From Pseudomonas nicosulfuronedens (GTDB taxonomy: Bacteria; Pseudomonadota; Gammaproteobacteria; Pseudomonadales; Pseudomonadaceae): DNA of 64,000 bases. The stretch covers positions 21,074 through 85,073 of the forward strand of contig NZ_SWDV01000036.1 of the NCBI RefSeq assembly GCF_005877905.1, given 5' to 3'. Under the pieces are notes generated by a model. It saw only the letters and a list, made by a program, of their open reading frames with translations, was not told the DNA's origin and did not search any database. Shown one piece after another: positions 36,062-45,073 of this stretch (position 1 is its first letter; the number at the start of each line of letters is the position of its first letter). The position numbers and the translations under genes are program-made.

Positions 36062-37492
36062 TCAGGTCAGCAACGGCGCCAGCCGCTCTGCCAGGCGCCC
36101 GGAGAACTGCTCGTCGGTGACATTGGTGAAGCTCATGATCAGTGCCGGCTCGCGCCTGGCCTCCACGCACCAGGCGTTCAGCGCTTGCAGACCGAGGCCC
36201 TCGGCGTGGGCGCGGCGGGCGACGGCGAGGTCGTCCTGGTCCAGCGCACCGATCAAGTGCAGCCCGCCGGGCGTGTCGGCGAAGCGCAGGCGTTCGCCCA
36301 GGCGCTCTTCCAGCGCCTTGCGCAGCCACTGGCGGCGCTGGGCATAGAGCGCGCGGGTGCGCTTGAGGTGACGGGCGAAATGGCCCTCCTGCATGAAATC
36401 GCAGAGGGTCGCCTGCAGCAGTTCCGCGCAGCCGGAGGAGAACACCTGCTGCGCACGTACGAAGTCTTCCACCAACCCCGCCGGTACGACGAGGTAGCCC
36501 AGGCGCAGGGCAGGATAGAGCACCTTGCTGAAGGTGCCGGTGTAGAGCACGCGGCCGGCGCGGTCTAGGCTTTTCAGCGCTGGCAGCGGGAAGCCGGCGT
36601 AGCGGTACTCGCTGTCGTAGTCGTCCTCGACTATCCACGCGCCGCTGCTGGCGGCCCAGTCCAGCAGGGCCAGACGGCGCGGCAGGCTGAGGGCGACGCC
36701 GGTGGGACTCTGCTGCGACGGGGTGACCAGCGCGAAGCGAGCATCCGGCGCACGGGCGATACCGTCCTCCACGCGCAGGCCATCGGCGTCCACCGCGACC
36801 GGCACTGGCACGCCGCCGGCCCGGCGCAGCAGTTCACGGCCGCGCGGGTAGCCGGGGTCTTCGTGCCAGTAGCGTTGGCCGGGTTCGAGCAGGGTGCGGC
36901 TGATCAGGTCCAGTGCACCCTGGTAACCCGCGCAGATGAATACCTGTGCAGGGTCGCAGGCGATGCCACGGGAGATTCCCAGGTAGCCGGCGACCGCCTC
37001 GCGCAGCGGCCCGTAACCGCAAGGCTCCGGGTAAGCCAGCATGGACGCGCTCTGCTGTCGCAGACGCCGCGCGCACAGCCGCGACCAGAGCGCGCGGGGG
37101 AAGGCGTCCAGCGCCGGCACGCCGAGCTGGAACGGCCGCAGGGTCGGACCGTGGGCGATCAGGCCGGGCAGGGCGCGTTCGACGGTATCCGGCGCAACGA
37201 GCACGGGCGGTGCAGCGGCGGTGCGCCCCGCCAGTTGCGGCGATACCACGGTGCCCGCCGGTCCGCGTGCCAGCAGGTAGCCCTCGCTGGTCAGCAACTG
37301 ATAGGCCAGCTCCACCGTGCCGCGCGCCACGCCCAGCTCTCCGGCGAGCCCACGCACCGGTGGCACGCGCTCGCCGGGGCGCAGCGCGCCACGGGTAATG
37401 GCATCGCGGATGCGCTCGTAAAGCTGGCGATAGATCGGCAGCTCGTGGCTCGGGTCCAGCGGCTGGCGGAAGGAATCGAGGGGCGAGGTCAT
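36062..37492 (-). CDS. MocR-type regulator (GntR HTH fused to aminotransferase fold)
   Basis: This is a PLP-binding transcription factor of the PdxR/MocR class. It is 476 aa. The GntR winged helix spans about 15-85 (LPIYRQLYERIRDAITRGALRPGERVPPVRGLAGELGVARGTVELAYQLL). A type I aminotransferase-like domain fills the rest, with the PLP-lysine motif TGTFSKVLYPALRLGY. MocR genes usually control a nearby PLP, GABA or taurine gene. Here the divergent neighbour is cbpA, an unlikely target, so the regulon is unknown. The 263-nt divergent gap (37493-37755) shows no obvious direct repeats to me. Confidence 0.9.
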   Translation of the reverse strand: MTSPLDSFRQPLDPSHELPIYRQLYERIRDAITRGALRPGERVPPVRGLAGELGVARGTVELAYQLLTSEGYLLARGPAGTVVSPQLAGRTAAAPPVLVAPDTVERALPGLIAHGPTLRPFQLGVPALDAFPRALWSRLCARRLRQQSASMLAYPEPCGYGPLREAVAGYLGISRGIACDPAQVFICAGYQGALDLISRTLLEPGQRYWHEDPGYPRGRELLRRAGGVPVPVAVDADGLRVEDGIARAPDARFALVTPSQQSPTGVALSLPRRLALLDWAASSGAWIVEDDYDSEYRYAGFPLPALKSLDRAGRVLYTGTFSKVLYPALRLGYLVVPAGLVEDFVRAQQVFSSGCAELLQATLCDFMQEGHFARHLKRTRALYAQRRQWLRKALEERLGERLRFADTPGGLHLIGALDQDDLAVARRAHAEGLGLQALNAWCVEARREPALIMSFTNVTDEQFSGRLAERLAPLLT

Positions 37493-37755
37493 GGCCTATC
37501 CAGGGTGGGGATGATTCCGGAAGACGACTATGCCATGACCGATATCAAGTCGTCCTGGCGGCCGCGATGCAGGATCAGCGTCTAGGCTTGCAGGCAGTGT
37601 TGAAAAGCGGGCGCCGCGACTCCATCTGTTAGGACAGAACCCGCTTTTTCCACCTGTTCGCCTCGCAGTGCGCGCAGCGGCTCCGACTGCCCGCGCGAAT
37701 CCCCCGTGTCCCAGGCGCCGACAGGTCCAACGCATGTGAGGAGTGACCGTTACCG

Positions 37756-38724
37756 ATGGAATTCAAGGACTATTACGCGGCGCTCGGGGTCGAACCCGAT
37801 GCCGACGACAAGGCGATCAAGACCGCCTACCGCAAGCTGGCGCGCAAGTACCATCCGGACGTCAGCAAGGAGCCGGACGCCGAGGCGAAGTTCAAGGACG
37901 TCTCCGAGGCCTACGAGGTGCTGAAAAGCCCGGAGAAGCGTGCCGAGTACGACGAACTGCGCAAGTACGGCTCGCAAGGACCGCAGTTCGAGGCGCCGCC
38001 CGGCTGGCAGCCACGCGGTGGTTTCGACGGCCCGTCGCCGGGGCACGAACAGGACTTCAGCGACTTCTTCGAGCAGATATTCGGTGGCCGTGCCGGTGGC
38101 GCTCACGCTGGCTTCGGCGGTGCGCGCCAGCCGCAGGCCCATCGTGGCCGGGACGTGGAGATGGAAGTCCCGCTGTTCCTCGAGGAAACCCTCTCAGGCG
38201 ACAGCCGGCCGATCAGCTTCAGCCTGCCCAGCTACGACGAGTACGGCCGCAAGCTGCCTCCGCAGAGCAAGACGCTGAACGTGAAGATTCCCGTGGGCAC
38301 CGCCGACGGCGAACGCATCCGCCTCAAGGGGCAGGGTGCGCCGGGTATCAACGGCGGGCCGGCGGGTGATCTGTACCTGGCGATTCGCCTGGTTCCGCAC
38401 CCGGTCTTCGATGTCGATGGCCGCGACCTGGTCGTTACCGTGCCGGTGGCGCCCTGGGAAGCTGCGCTCGGCGCCAAGGTGGAAGTACCCACGCTGAGCG
38501 GGCGGATCAACCTCGGCATCCCGGCCAACAGCCAGGCCGGCCAGCGCCTGCGCATCAAGGGTAAGGGCCTGCCGAACAAGGGCGAGGCCTTCGCCGGCGA
38601 TCTGTATGCCGTGCTCAAGGTGGTAATGCCGAAGACGGCGGACGAGGCGACCCGCAAACTCTGGGAAGAACTGGCTGCCAAGGCGGCCTTCGACCCCCGT
38701 GCCGATTGGGGTAAACGCGCATGA
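37756..38724 (+). CDS. cbpA: DnaJ-class co-chaperone / curved-DNA-binding protein CbpA
   Basis: This J-domain protein stimulates DnaK and binds curved DNA in the nucleoid. It is 322 aa. The J domain (1-70) has the HPD tripeptide at residues 33-35. A Gly/Phe-rich linker (about 75-125) and two C-terminal substrate-binding beta domains follow ([39 protein letters not shown]). It lacks the zinc fingers of DnaJ, which fits CbpA. The gene overlaps cbpM by 4 nt (ATGA), so both are co-expressed. Confidence 0.94.
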   Translation: MEFKDYYAALGVEPDADDKAIKTAYRKLARKYHPDVSKEPDAEAKFKDVSEAYEVLKSPEKRAEYDELRKYGSQGPQFEAPPGWQPRGGFDGPSPGHEQDFSDFFEQIFGGRAGGAHAGFGGARQPQAHRGRDVEMEVPLFLEETLSGDSRPISFSLPSYDEYGRKLPPQSKTLNVKIPVGTADGERIRLKGQGAPGINGGPAGDLYLAIRLVPHPVFDVDGRDLVVTVPVAPWEAALGAKVEVPTLSGRINLGIPANSQAGQRLRIKGKGLPNKGEAFAGDLYAVLKVVMPKTADEATRKLWEELAAKAAFDPRADWGKRA

Positions 38725-39023
38725 CGACGACAGTGATGGTGGTGGACCTCGACGAGCTCTGCCAGTCGGTGAACCTCCCCCGCGACGTGCTCGTCGAGAT
38801 CGTCGAGGTGGGTATCGTGGAGCCCCGCGAACAACGCGCAGGGCATTGGGTCTTCGATTACCAGGCGGTCAGCGTGGTGCGTCGCGCGGTGCGCTTGCGC
38901 CGAGAGTTCGAGCTCGACTGGCCGGGCATCGCCCTGGCGCTGCGCCTGCTGGACGAAGTGGACGAGTTGCGTGCGGAGAACCGCTACCTGCGCCAGCGCC
39001 TGGCACGGTTGCTGGAGGATTAG
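38721..39023 (+). CDS. cbpM: CbpA modulator CbpM
   Basis: This small MerR-like helical protein binds the J domain of CbpA and inhibits it. It is 100 aa. The pattern [66 protein letters not shown] is that of CbpM. It overlaps the cbpA stop by four bases. The cbpA-cbpM pairing strongly supports both calls. It is convergent with the lipoprotein gene, whose stop lies 7 nt away. Confidence 0.93.
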   Translation: MTTTVMVVDLDELCQSVNLPRDVLVEIVEVGIVEPREQRAGHWVFDYQAVSVVRRAVRLRREFELDWPGIALALRLLDEVDELRAENRYLRQRLARLLED

Positions 39024-39029
39024 CCGCCG

Positions 39030-39779
39030 CTACTGCACTGCCGCCGCAGCCTGGTCCAGTGGGATGAACTGCACCAGGCCGAGGATCGGCGCGGCCAGGA
39101 TGCCCTGCACGTAGTTGATACCGCTGCGGCGCAGGCTTTCATGGGTCATCTGCGCCAGCAACTCCAGGCGGCCGATCATGCGGCCGAACTCCCGCTCGAA
39201 GGACAGGTTGCGCCCGCTGCTGCTGATCTCGTTGGAGAGCAGCAACGGTTGGCCATTGCTGTCGGTTCGACTGGCCAGCAGCCAGGCAGCCACCTCGATG
39301 TTCCAGGCCGCATTGGCGGTCATCTGCGCGTTCAGTCCACTGAGCAGGTGCTGCGTGTCGGTTCCGCCGTAAAGCTCGAAGAGCATGCTGCCTATCCCGT
39401 AGATCAACGTGCCGGCCCGGTCGCCCTGGAATTCGGGGGCGAAGGCCAGGGGGAGCACGTCCACCGACTTCCTGCCGTCCAGCCCGGGCAGCGGTTGTTG
39501 GTTGCGGATGGCGTCCATGACTCGCTGGTGAGCCTGTTCCCGTGAAGTCGCGCCTGTTTTCTTCCATTGGCCAGGATTGCGCTTGTAGAGCTTGTCGAGC
39601 AGCAGCGACAGGCTGCCGAGGTTGTCGCGCATCGCCAGGTTGGCGGCGCGGTTGGCGTCGTTCTGCAGCATCTGCCCGGAGCTGAATCCCTCGCCGTCGA
39701 CCTTCTTTTTCACCGGCGGTGAAGTGCAGCCGGTGAGCAGGGCGGTGGCTAGGATGCAAAACAGAAGGTGGCGCAGCAT
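39030..39779 (-). CDS. Predicted lipoprotein of unknown function
   Basis: It is 249 aa with a lipoprotein signal (MLRHLLFCILATALLTGC, lipobox LLTGC, Cys18), so the mature protein is membrane-anchored, probably in the outer membrane (residue after Cys is Thr). The body is helical, with FGRMIGRLELLAQMTHESLRRSGINYVQGILAAPILGLVQFIPL at the C-terminus. I do not recognise a named domain. It is monocistronic and convergent with cbpM. Confidence 0.8.
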   Translation of the reverse strand: MLRHLLFCILATALLTGCTSPPVKKKVDGEGFSSGQMLQNDANRAANLAMRDNLGSLSLLLDKLYKRNPGQWKKTGATSREQAHQRVMDAIRNQQPLPGLDGRKSVDVLPLAFAPEFQGDRAGTLIYGIGSMLFELYGGTDTQHLLSGLNAQMTANAAWNIEVAAWLLASRTDSNGQPLLLSNEISSSGRNLSFEREFGRMIGRLELLAQMTHESLRRSGINYVQGILAAPILGLVQFIPLDQAAAAVQ

Positions 39780-39938
39780 TGACGGTCCGGGCGCAGGTAG
39801 CGGGCCTGAACCTTGGCGTGTGAGGAGTCGTGGGGCCAGCCGGAACGATCGCGAATGCCGGGTGCCGCAGCGGCCTGCGACCGGCTACTCAGAATGGCGG
39901 GGAGGGAAAGCGCCGGCGGGTGCCGGCGCTCGCGGCGA

Positions 39939-40499
39939 TCAGCGCGGCTGGTTCTGCACGATCCAGGCGGAGAAGGCATCGATGATGCTCTTCAGGAAGG
40001 GCTCGGTCTTCTCCGACAGCTTGCCGGCTTCGTCGAAGAAGCCGCCCGCACCGCCCAGGTAGGCTTCAGGCTGCTGCAGCACCGGCATGTTGAGGAACAC
40101 CAGCGACTGGCGCAGATGGTGGTTGGCGCCAAAGCCGCCGATGGCCCCCGGAGAGGCACTCACCACGGCGCAGGGCTTGGCGTTCCAGGCGCTCTTGCCG
40201 TATGGGCGCGAGCCGACGTCGATGGCGTTCTTCAGCACGCCGGGCACCGAGCGGTTGTATTCGGGAGTGACGAAGAGCACCGCGTCAGCGCGGGCGATGC
40301 GCTCGCGGAAGGCGCTGTAGGTGGCGGGCGGAGTGCCCACATCGAGCTCTTCGTTGTACAGCGGCAGGTCGCCGATCTCCACGATCTCCAGCTTCAGGTT
40401 GGCCGGCGCCAATGCGGCGAACGCCTTGGCTATCTTGCGGTTCAGGGATTCCTTGCGCAGGCTGCCGACGACAACGGCAACATCGAAGACTTGGCTCAT
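39939..40499 (-). CDS. NADPH-dependent FMN reductase, ChrR/YieF family
   Basis: This is a cytoplasmic flavodoxin-like quinone reductase. Relatives reduce quinones, chromate and azo dyes and protect against oxidative stress. It is 186 aa. The FMN phosphate loop is VVVGSLRKESLNRKIA and the flavin contact region FVTPEYNRSVPGVLKNAIDV, followed by SPGAIGGFGANHHLRQSLVFLNM. GAGGAG precedes the ATG. It stands alone between the lipoprotein gene and the divergent epimerase gene. The physiological substrate is not predictable. Confidence 0.88.
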   Translation of the reverse strand: MSQVFDVAVVVGSLRKESLNRKIAKAFAALAPANLKLEIVEIGDLPLYNEELDVGTPPATYSAFRERIARADAVLFVTPEYNRSVPGVLKNAIDVGSRPYGKSAWNAKPCAVVSASPGAIGGFGANHHLRQSLVFLNMPVLQQPEAYLGGAGGFFDEAGKLSEKTEPFLKSIIDAFSAWIVQNQPR

Positions 40500-40682
40500 G
40501 GCGACTCCTCAGGATCGGGGTATTGAGCCGTTTGTTATAGACGATGAGCGTGACATTGCGTGGACATGGATCAAGGTTCGGCAATCATGTCCTGGTTGTT
40601 CTGCATGATCTTGGCTCTGTGGGGTGGGGCATGGCGTCACTAGAGTGGTGCCATGTCCCGCCCGTCCGATTCGAGGTCTCCC

Positions 40683-41423
40683 ATGTGCATGAAAGTCTTC
40701 TTCGCCGGCGCCAGCGGTGCCATCGGCCAGCGACTGTTGCCGATGCTGCTGGAGCGCGGCTATCAGGTATTGGCGATCAGCCGCTCCGCACAACGCGCCG
40801 CAACGCTGGAAAGCGCCGGCGCGCGGGCGATGCTGCTGGACGTTTATGACGCGCCAGCCCTGCATGCCGCGCTGCTGGAGTTCCAGCCGCGCTGGGTGAT
40901 CCATCAGCTCACGGACCTGCCAGCCGGTCTGGAGCCAGCCCTGATGCCTGCCGCCCAGTCGTGCAACGCGCGCGTTCGCCGAGAAGGTACCGCCAATCTG
41001 GTGGCCGCGGCCCGTGCCGCCGGCGTCGAGCGCATGGTCGCGCAGAGCATCGCCTGGGCTTACGCGCCGGGCGAGCTGCCGCTGCACGAGGAACAACCGT
41101 TGGACCTGGGGGCTGAAGGCCCACGCGCCGTCAGTGTCGGCGGCGTCGCCGCGCTTGAGGAGGCGGTGCTCGGTGCCCGTCCGATGGAGGGCATCGTATT
41201 GCGCTATGGCCGGCTTTATGGGCCTGGAACCGGTACCGACATGGCTGATCCGAGGCTGGCCGTGCATGTCGACGATGCCGCCCGCGCCGCGCTGCTGGCG
41301 CTGGAGTGGGGGGCGCACGGCGTCTACAACGTCGCCGAGCAGGACATCGACGTCAGTTCGGCCAAGGCGCGCCATCGCCTGGGCTGGCAGCCGGGCTTTC
41401 GCCTGGCGGGACTGTCAGCGTGA
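40683..41423 (+). CDS. NAD(P)-dependent epimerase/dehydratase family protein
   Basis: This is an atypical short-chain dehydrogenase with an N-terminal Rossmann fold (MKVFFAGASGAIGQRLLPML; NAD(P) loop GASGAIGQ). It is 246 aa from the ATG at 40683, which has GAGG upstream; the ATG two codons later is possible. The catalytic Ser-Tyr-Lys set is not obvious by eye, so it may be an atypical SDR without redox activity. Its stop overlaps the GTG of the cupin gene, and nat follows, forming a three-gene unit of unknown purpose. Confidence 0.8.
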   Translation: MCMKVFFAGASGAIGQRLLPMLLERGYQVLAISRSAQRAATLESAGARAMLLDVYDAPALHAALLEFQPRWVIHQLTDLPAGLEPALMPAAQSCNARVRREGTANLVAAARAAGVERMVAQSIAWAYAPGELPLHEEQPLDLGAEGPRAVSVGGVAALEEAVLGARPMEGIVLRYGRLYGPGTGTDMADPRLAVHVDDAARAALLALEWGAHGVYNVAEQDIDVSSAKARHRLGWQPGFRLAGLSA

Positions 41424-41926
41424 ACCTCGCCGTGATTCTCGTATCGCGACGTGAGGTACGCACCGGGCTGGCGCTGGTCGTGACCGTCGCCGCAGGCGCT
41501 TTGCTCTGGCAGCCCGGATCGCGGCCAGTGGCGAGCCTTGCGCAAAGCCATGCCGGACCTTTGGCCAGTGCACGGCCCGGCACACAGGTGAAGCGCCTGT
41601 CCTGCGAGCCGCTGGCCGACATGCCCGGCAAGGTCGTCACCACGTTGCAGGTGGACTTCCCGCCCAACGGCTACACCCCGGCGCACCGCCATCCCGGCGC
41701 GGTAACCGCCATCGTGCTCAGTGGTCAGGTGCGCTCGCAGATGCAGGGCCTGCCGGCGCAGACTTACGCCGCGGGCCAGACCTGGTTCGAGCCCAGCCGC
41801 GAACTGCACCTGTTCGCCGAGAACCCCAGCGCCAGCGAGCCTGCGCGCCTGCTGGCAGTGATTGTCAGTGAAGAGAATTGCGGCCCGTTGGTGATCCCCG
41901 AACCGACCGTCGACCACCGCCATTGA
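41420..41926 (+). CDS. Membrane-anchored cupin-domain protein
   Basis: It is 168 aa, starting at GTG 41420 that overlaps the epimerase stop (GTGA). An N-terminal hydrophobic segment (TGLALVVTVAAGALLWQPG) could be a signal or anchor. The cupin barrel follows: FPPNGYTPAHRHPGAVTAIVLSG gives metal-binding His residues of motif 1, and FEPSRELHLFAENPS is motif 2. It is likely a periplasmic cupin. Function unknown. Coupling to the epimerase implies joint expression. Confidence 0.8.
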   Translation: MNLAVILVSRREVRTGLALVVTVAAGALLWQPGSRPVASLAQSHAGPLASARPGTQVKRLSCEPLADMPGKVVTTLQVDFPPNGYTPAHRHPGAVTAIVLSGQVRSQMQGLPAQTYAAGQTWFEPSRELHLFAENPSASEPARLLAVIVSEENCGPLVIPEPTVDHRH

Positions 41927-41948
41927 TGCTTTGCGAAAGGAGACTCGC

Positions 41949-42788
41949 ATGACCCCGCTCACCCCCTTTGGCGCCGCCCAGCTCGATGCGGCCCTGGCAC
42001 GCCTCGGTCTGCCGCCGCGGCGCCCCGCGCCGACGCTGGAGAACCTCGACCGGCTGATCGTCGCAGCACTGCATCACCTGCCTTTCGAGAACCTCGACGT
42101 GCTGCTGGAAAAGCCCATCCTGATCGAGCCGGATGCCGTGTTCGCCAAAGTCGTCGAACATCGACGCGGCGGTTACTGCTTCGAGCTGAACAGTCTGTTC
42201 GCCCGCCTGCTGTCCAGCCTCGACTACCGGGTGACGCTGCTGGTGGCGCGGGTGCGCTGGGGCCTTCCTGCGGATGCGCCGCTGACCCCGCAGACGCACC
42301 TGCTGCTGCGTGTCGACCTGCCCGAGGGGCCACACTTGGTGGATATCGGTTTCGGCGGCCCTGCCTCGCCGAAAGCCCTGCCACTGCGGGTGAACGACGA
42401 GTTGCCCGGTGGCTGGCGCATCGCCGGTTCTCTCGAGGAGGAGCTGGAAATCGCCACGCGTTCATCCTCCGGCTGGCAGACGCTGTACCGCTTCACCCTC
42501 GCCCCTCAGCACTGGGCGGACTACGGCATGCGCAACTGGTACACCTCGACCTACCCGCAGAGCGTGTTTCGCAACTCCCTGCGGGTGGCACTCAGCGAGG
42601 AGGGCGCGCGGTTGTCGTTGCTCAATGGACAGTTCACCCGGCGTTGCGCGGACGGCGAAGTCGAGCAGCACAGCATCGAGAGTGCCGATGAACTGCTTGG
42701 CCTGCTGCGTGAGCGTTTCCATCTGCAGCCGGAGGTGGTGGATAGCGATGCGCTACATCGCCGGCTTGGGCAACTGCTGCTGGCGTAA
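41949..42788 (+). CDS. nat: Arylamine N-acetyltransferase NAT
   Basis: This cytoplasmic enzyme transfers acetyl groups from acetyl-CoA to arylamines, hydrazines or arylhydroxylamines. It is 279 aa from the ATG at 41949 behind AAAGGAG. The Cys-His-Asp triad is complete: RRGGYCFELN (Cys77), QTHLLLRV (His117) and HLVDIGFGG (Asp132). Length and domain order are normal for bacterial NATs. It lies 22 nt after the cupin gene, so it is probably co-transcribed with epimerase and cupin. The stop is 2 nt from that of the convergent lipoprotein gene. Confidence 0.94.
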   Translation: MTPLTPFGAAQLDAALARLGLPPRRPAPTLENLDRLIVAALHHLPFENLDVLLEKPILIEPDAVFAKVVEHRRGGYCFELNSLFARLLSSLDYRVTLLVARVRWGLPADAPLTPQTHLLLRVDLPEGPHLVDIGFGGPASPKALPLRVNDELPGGWRIAGSLEEELEIATRSSSGWQTLYRFTLAPQHWADYGMRNWYTSTYPQSVFRNSLRVALSEEGARLSLLNGQFTRRCADGEVEQHSIESADELLGLLRERFHLQPEVVDSDALHRRLGQLLLA

Positions 42789-42790
42789 GG

Positions 42791-43429
42791 TCATTCGCCA
42801 GCGGCGGTGGCCGGCACGTCCGGCGCCATGCCGATGGCCAGCCGCACGATGCGCCCCGGCAACTCGTCGCGTTGCAGCGAGCCACCGGGTGAGCCCTCCA
42901 GCCAGCTTCCCGCGAGGTCGGAGGCTTGGCATTGCAGGGTGCGCTCCTTCATCAGCAGTTCGCCGGGCGCGGGCTGCAACCAACGGCAGCGACCGTCGAA
43001 AATGCGCGCGCCCCTGTCCGGCATGCGTTGGGCTGCGTCGGGCAGGCGATTGCGGAAGTCGAGCGTGGCGAAGGCCTGGTCCGGCGCTCTGGGACTGCCG
43101 GCGAGATCGGCGGAGTCGCCGTCGAGCCGGATCTGAATTCGGCTGAGGTCCCGCCTGCAGCCACCCTCGTGTGTGCTCAGTGGTACCTGGAAACTGACCC
43201 GGTGCGGCCGCTCGCTGTGGCCCGGCGTCTCGAAGAGGTGATGGGTGACCGTCTGACTGGCGGAATCTCCGCAGTTGGCGCCGCTGTACTGCGCATCGCC
43301 AGTGAGCTGGAAGTCACCGGGCAGGTCGGCTTCGAAAGTGAAGTCGTCGCTCGCGCAGCCAGTCAGTGCGAGAGCCGCCATAACGGAGAGCAACGGCCAC
43401 AGGTGGCACTGGAAGGGGCGGGGAGGCAT
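42791..43429 (-). CDS. Predicted lipoprotein of unknown function
   Basis: It is 212 aa from the ATG at 43429, with a lipoprotein signal ending at VMAALALTGC (lipobox LTGC, +2 residue Ala, consistent with outer-membrane sorting). The remaining sequence has several cysteines (ANCGDS, EGGCRRD, DGRCRWL, LQCQAS) that could form two periplasmic disulfides. No named domain recognised. A longer start at 43471 is open but adds residues before the signal peptide. Confidence 0.72.
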   Translation of the reverse strand: MPPRPFQCHLWPLLSVMAALALTGCASDDFTFEADLPGDFQLTGDAQYSGANCGDSASQTVTHHLFETPGHSERPHRVSFQVPLSTHEGGCRRDLSRIQIRLDGDSADLAGSPRAPDQAFATLDFRNRLPDAAQRMPDRGARIFDGRCRWLQPAPGELLMKERTLQCQASDLAGSWLEGSPGGSLQRDELPGRIVRLAIGMAPDVPATAAGE

Positions 43430-43524
43430 GACGAAGTCCTGCGGCAGTCGAAACTGCGCAGGAGCATCCACTGATCATCGCGGCGCCAGAATCGGATAGG
43501 TCCGGTCTGCGTGTAGGAATGCGC

Positions 43525-43980
43525 TCAGCCGATCATCCCGAAACCGCGCGCCATCAAGGTTGCCAGCAGCGGCAGGATCACCAGAGCCAGCAGCTCGATG
43601 CGGATCGTCATGATCACCAGCTTGGCCTGGCGTTCGCTGGGCACTGGGACGCGCCCGGCCTTGAGCTCATTGCGCCAGTTGAGGAAGGTCATGGTCGGCA
43701 GGATCGAGAGGATAGCCACGAGGACGAAAAGACCGATCTTGGCGTGGAACAGGCTGTTGTGCAGGTAGTAGTCCGTCCCTTTGGCGAACCAGACGACGCG
43801 CGCGGCGCCGGTCAGCAGCACCAGGCCGGCGCAGGCGCCGTACGCCAGGTCGACTATCACCAGGCTGCGCGCCCGCGACAGGTCCAGCGGCAGGCGGAAC
43901 AACTGGTGCTCCAGCACCAGCAGGGCGAACAGGAGGAAGATCGACAGGTAGTGCAGGTACGCGGCAATGGCTTGGGCCAT
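43525..43980 (-). CDS. DUF2214 family integral membrane protein
   Basis: It is 151 aa, with four predicted transmembrane helices (AAYLHYLSIFLLFALLVLEH; LVIVDLAYGACAGLVLLTGA; HAKIGLFVLVAILSILPTMTFL; MTIRIELLALVILPLLATLMARG). The pattern with YYLHNSLFHAKIGLF is DUF2214. Histidines in helices 1 and 3 could be functional. Function unknown. It lies downstream of the GAF-GGDEF gene with a 32-nt gap, possibly one unit. Confidence 0.82.
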   Translation of the reverse strand: MAQAIAAYLHYLSIFLLFALLVLEHQLFRLPLDLSRARSLVIVDLAYGACAGLVLLTGAARVVWFAKGTDYYLHNSLFHAKIGLFVLVAILSILPTMTFLNWRNELKAGRVPVPSERQAKLVIMTIRIELLALVILPLLATLMARGFGMIG

Positions 43981-44012
43981 GAGAGGGTCCTCTGCTGGGG
44001 CCTTTCTTCTGA

Positions 44013-45056
44013 TCAGGCTGAAGCCGGTGGTGCGCTGAAACTCACCCGGTCGCGTCCGGCCTGCTTGGCACTGTAGAGCGCGGCGTCGGCACGTTCCAGT
44101 GCCTGGTCGATCTGTTCTTCCGCTGCCAGCAGGGTGCAGCCGATGCTCAGGCTGACTGGCAGCGGGCCGCAGGCCAACGGCACCGGCTCGTGTCCGATCA
44201 GTTGGCGCACGCGTTCGGCAACGCGCTGCAGTTCCTCACCATCCTTTACCTTCAGCAGGGCAACGAATTCCTCGCCACCCTGGCGCACCAGCAGGTCGTC
44301 CGGCCTCAGGGCAGCACGCAGGCGCCGCGCGCATTCGCAGAGCACCTGGTCTCCGGCGGCGTGGCCGTACTTGTCGTTGATCGCCTTGAAGTGGTCGAGG
44401 TCGGCGTAGATCACGCCCAGCTGTACGTGGCTTTCCCGTGCCAGGCGGCACTCGCGGTCCTGGAAGGTGAGCAGACCGCCGCGGTTCCACAGCTGGGTCA
44501 GGGGGTCGAGCAGGGCCTTGCGCTGTTCGCGGTCCATCTCCACGCGCAGGTCGCGGTTGCTCTGGATCAGGCTGCGCAGTTGCAGATAGCCCTCGGCAAG
44601 GGTGGCGAGGTCGCGGAAGTTGGCCTGCTGCGCCTCGGTCATGCTGCGTGGCCGCGGATCGACCATGCACAGGGTGCCGATGGCCTGGCCGTTGCCGGCG
44701 CGAAGCGGGCGACCAGCGTAGAAGCGGATATAGGGCGGGCCGAGTACCAGCGGGTTGTCGGCGAAGCGTTCGTCGAGGGTGGCATCGGGCACCAGCAGGG
44801 TGTCGTCGCCGAGGATCGCGTAGCCACAGAAGGACACGTCGCGCTGGGTCTCGCTGGCATCCAGGCCGACGCGGGCCTTGAACCACTGGCGCTCCTGGTC
44901 GATCAGGCTGATCAGCACGGTATCGACTTTCACCAGGTCCTGGGTCAGCTGAACGAGGGTATCCAGGTAGTGCTCGGCCGGGGTGTCGAGCAGGTTCATC
45001 TCATCCAGGGTCTGTTGGCGCAGGGATTCGTCAACGGGAATGGGACAAGCCGGCAT
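44013..45056 (-). CDS. GAF-GGDEF diguanylate cyclase
   Basis: This is a cytoplasmic c-di-GMP synthase. It is 347 aa. The GAF sensor domain spans about 20-165 (DTVLISLIDQERQWFKARVGLDASETQRDVSFCGYAIL; IGTLCMVDPRPR). A coiled segment and the GGDEF domain (about 185-345) follow, with RQGGEEFVALL as active site and an intact I-site RPDD five residues upstream. The GAF subclass with the SFCGYAIL and FYAGRPL motifs is common in soluble cyclases; its ligand is unknown. GAGGAG precedes the ATG. Confidence 0.92.
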   Translation of the reverse strand: MPACPIPVDESLRQQTLDEMNLLDTPAEHYLDTLVQLTQDLVKVDTVLISLIDQERQWFKARVGLDASETQRDVSFCGYAILGDDTLLVPDATLDERFADNPLVLGPPYIRFYAGRPLRAGNGQAIGTLCMVDPRPRSMTEAQQANFRDLATLAEGYLQLRSLIQSNRDLRVEMDREQRKALLDPLTQLWNRGGLLTFQDRECRLARESHVQLGVIYADLDHFKAINDKYGHAAGDQVLCECARRLRAALRPDDLLVRQGGEEFVALLKVKDGEELQRVAERVRQLIGHEPVPLACGPLPVSLSIGCTLLAAEEQIDQALERADAALYSAKQAGRDRVSFSAPPASA

Positions 45057-45073
45057 GGCGTCTCCTCAACAGG

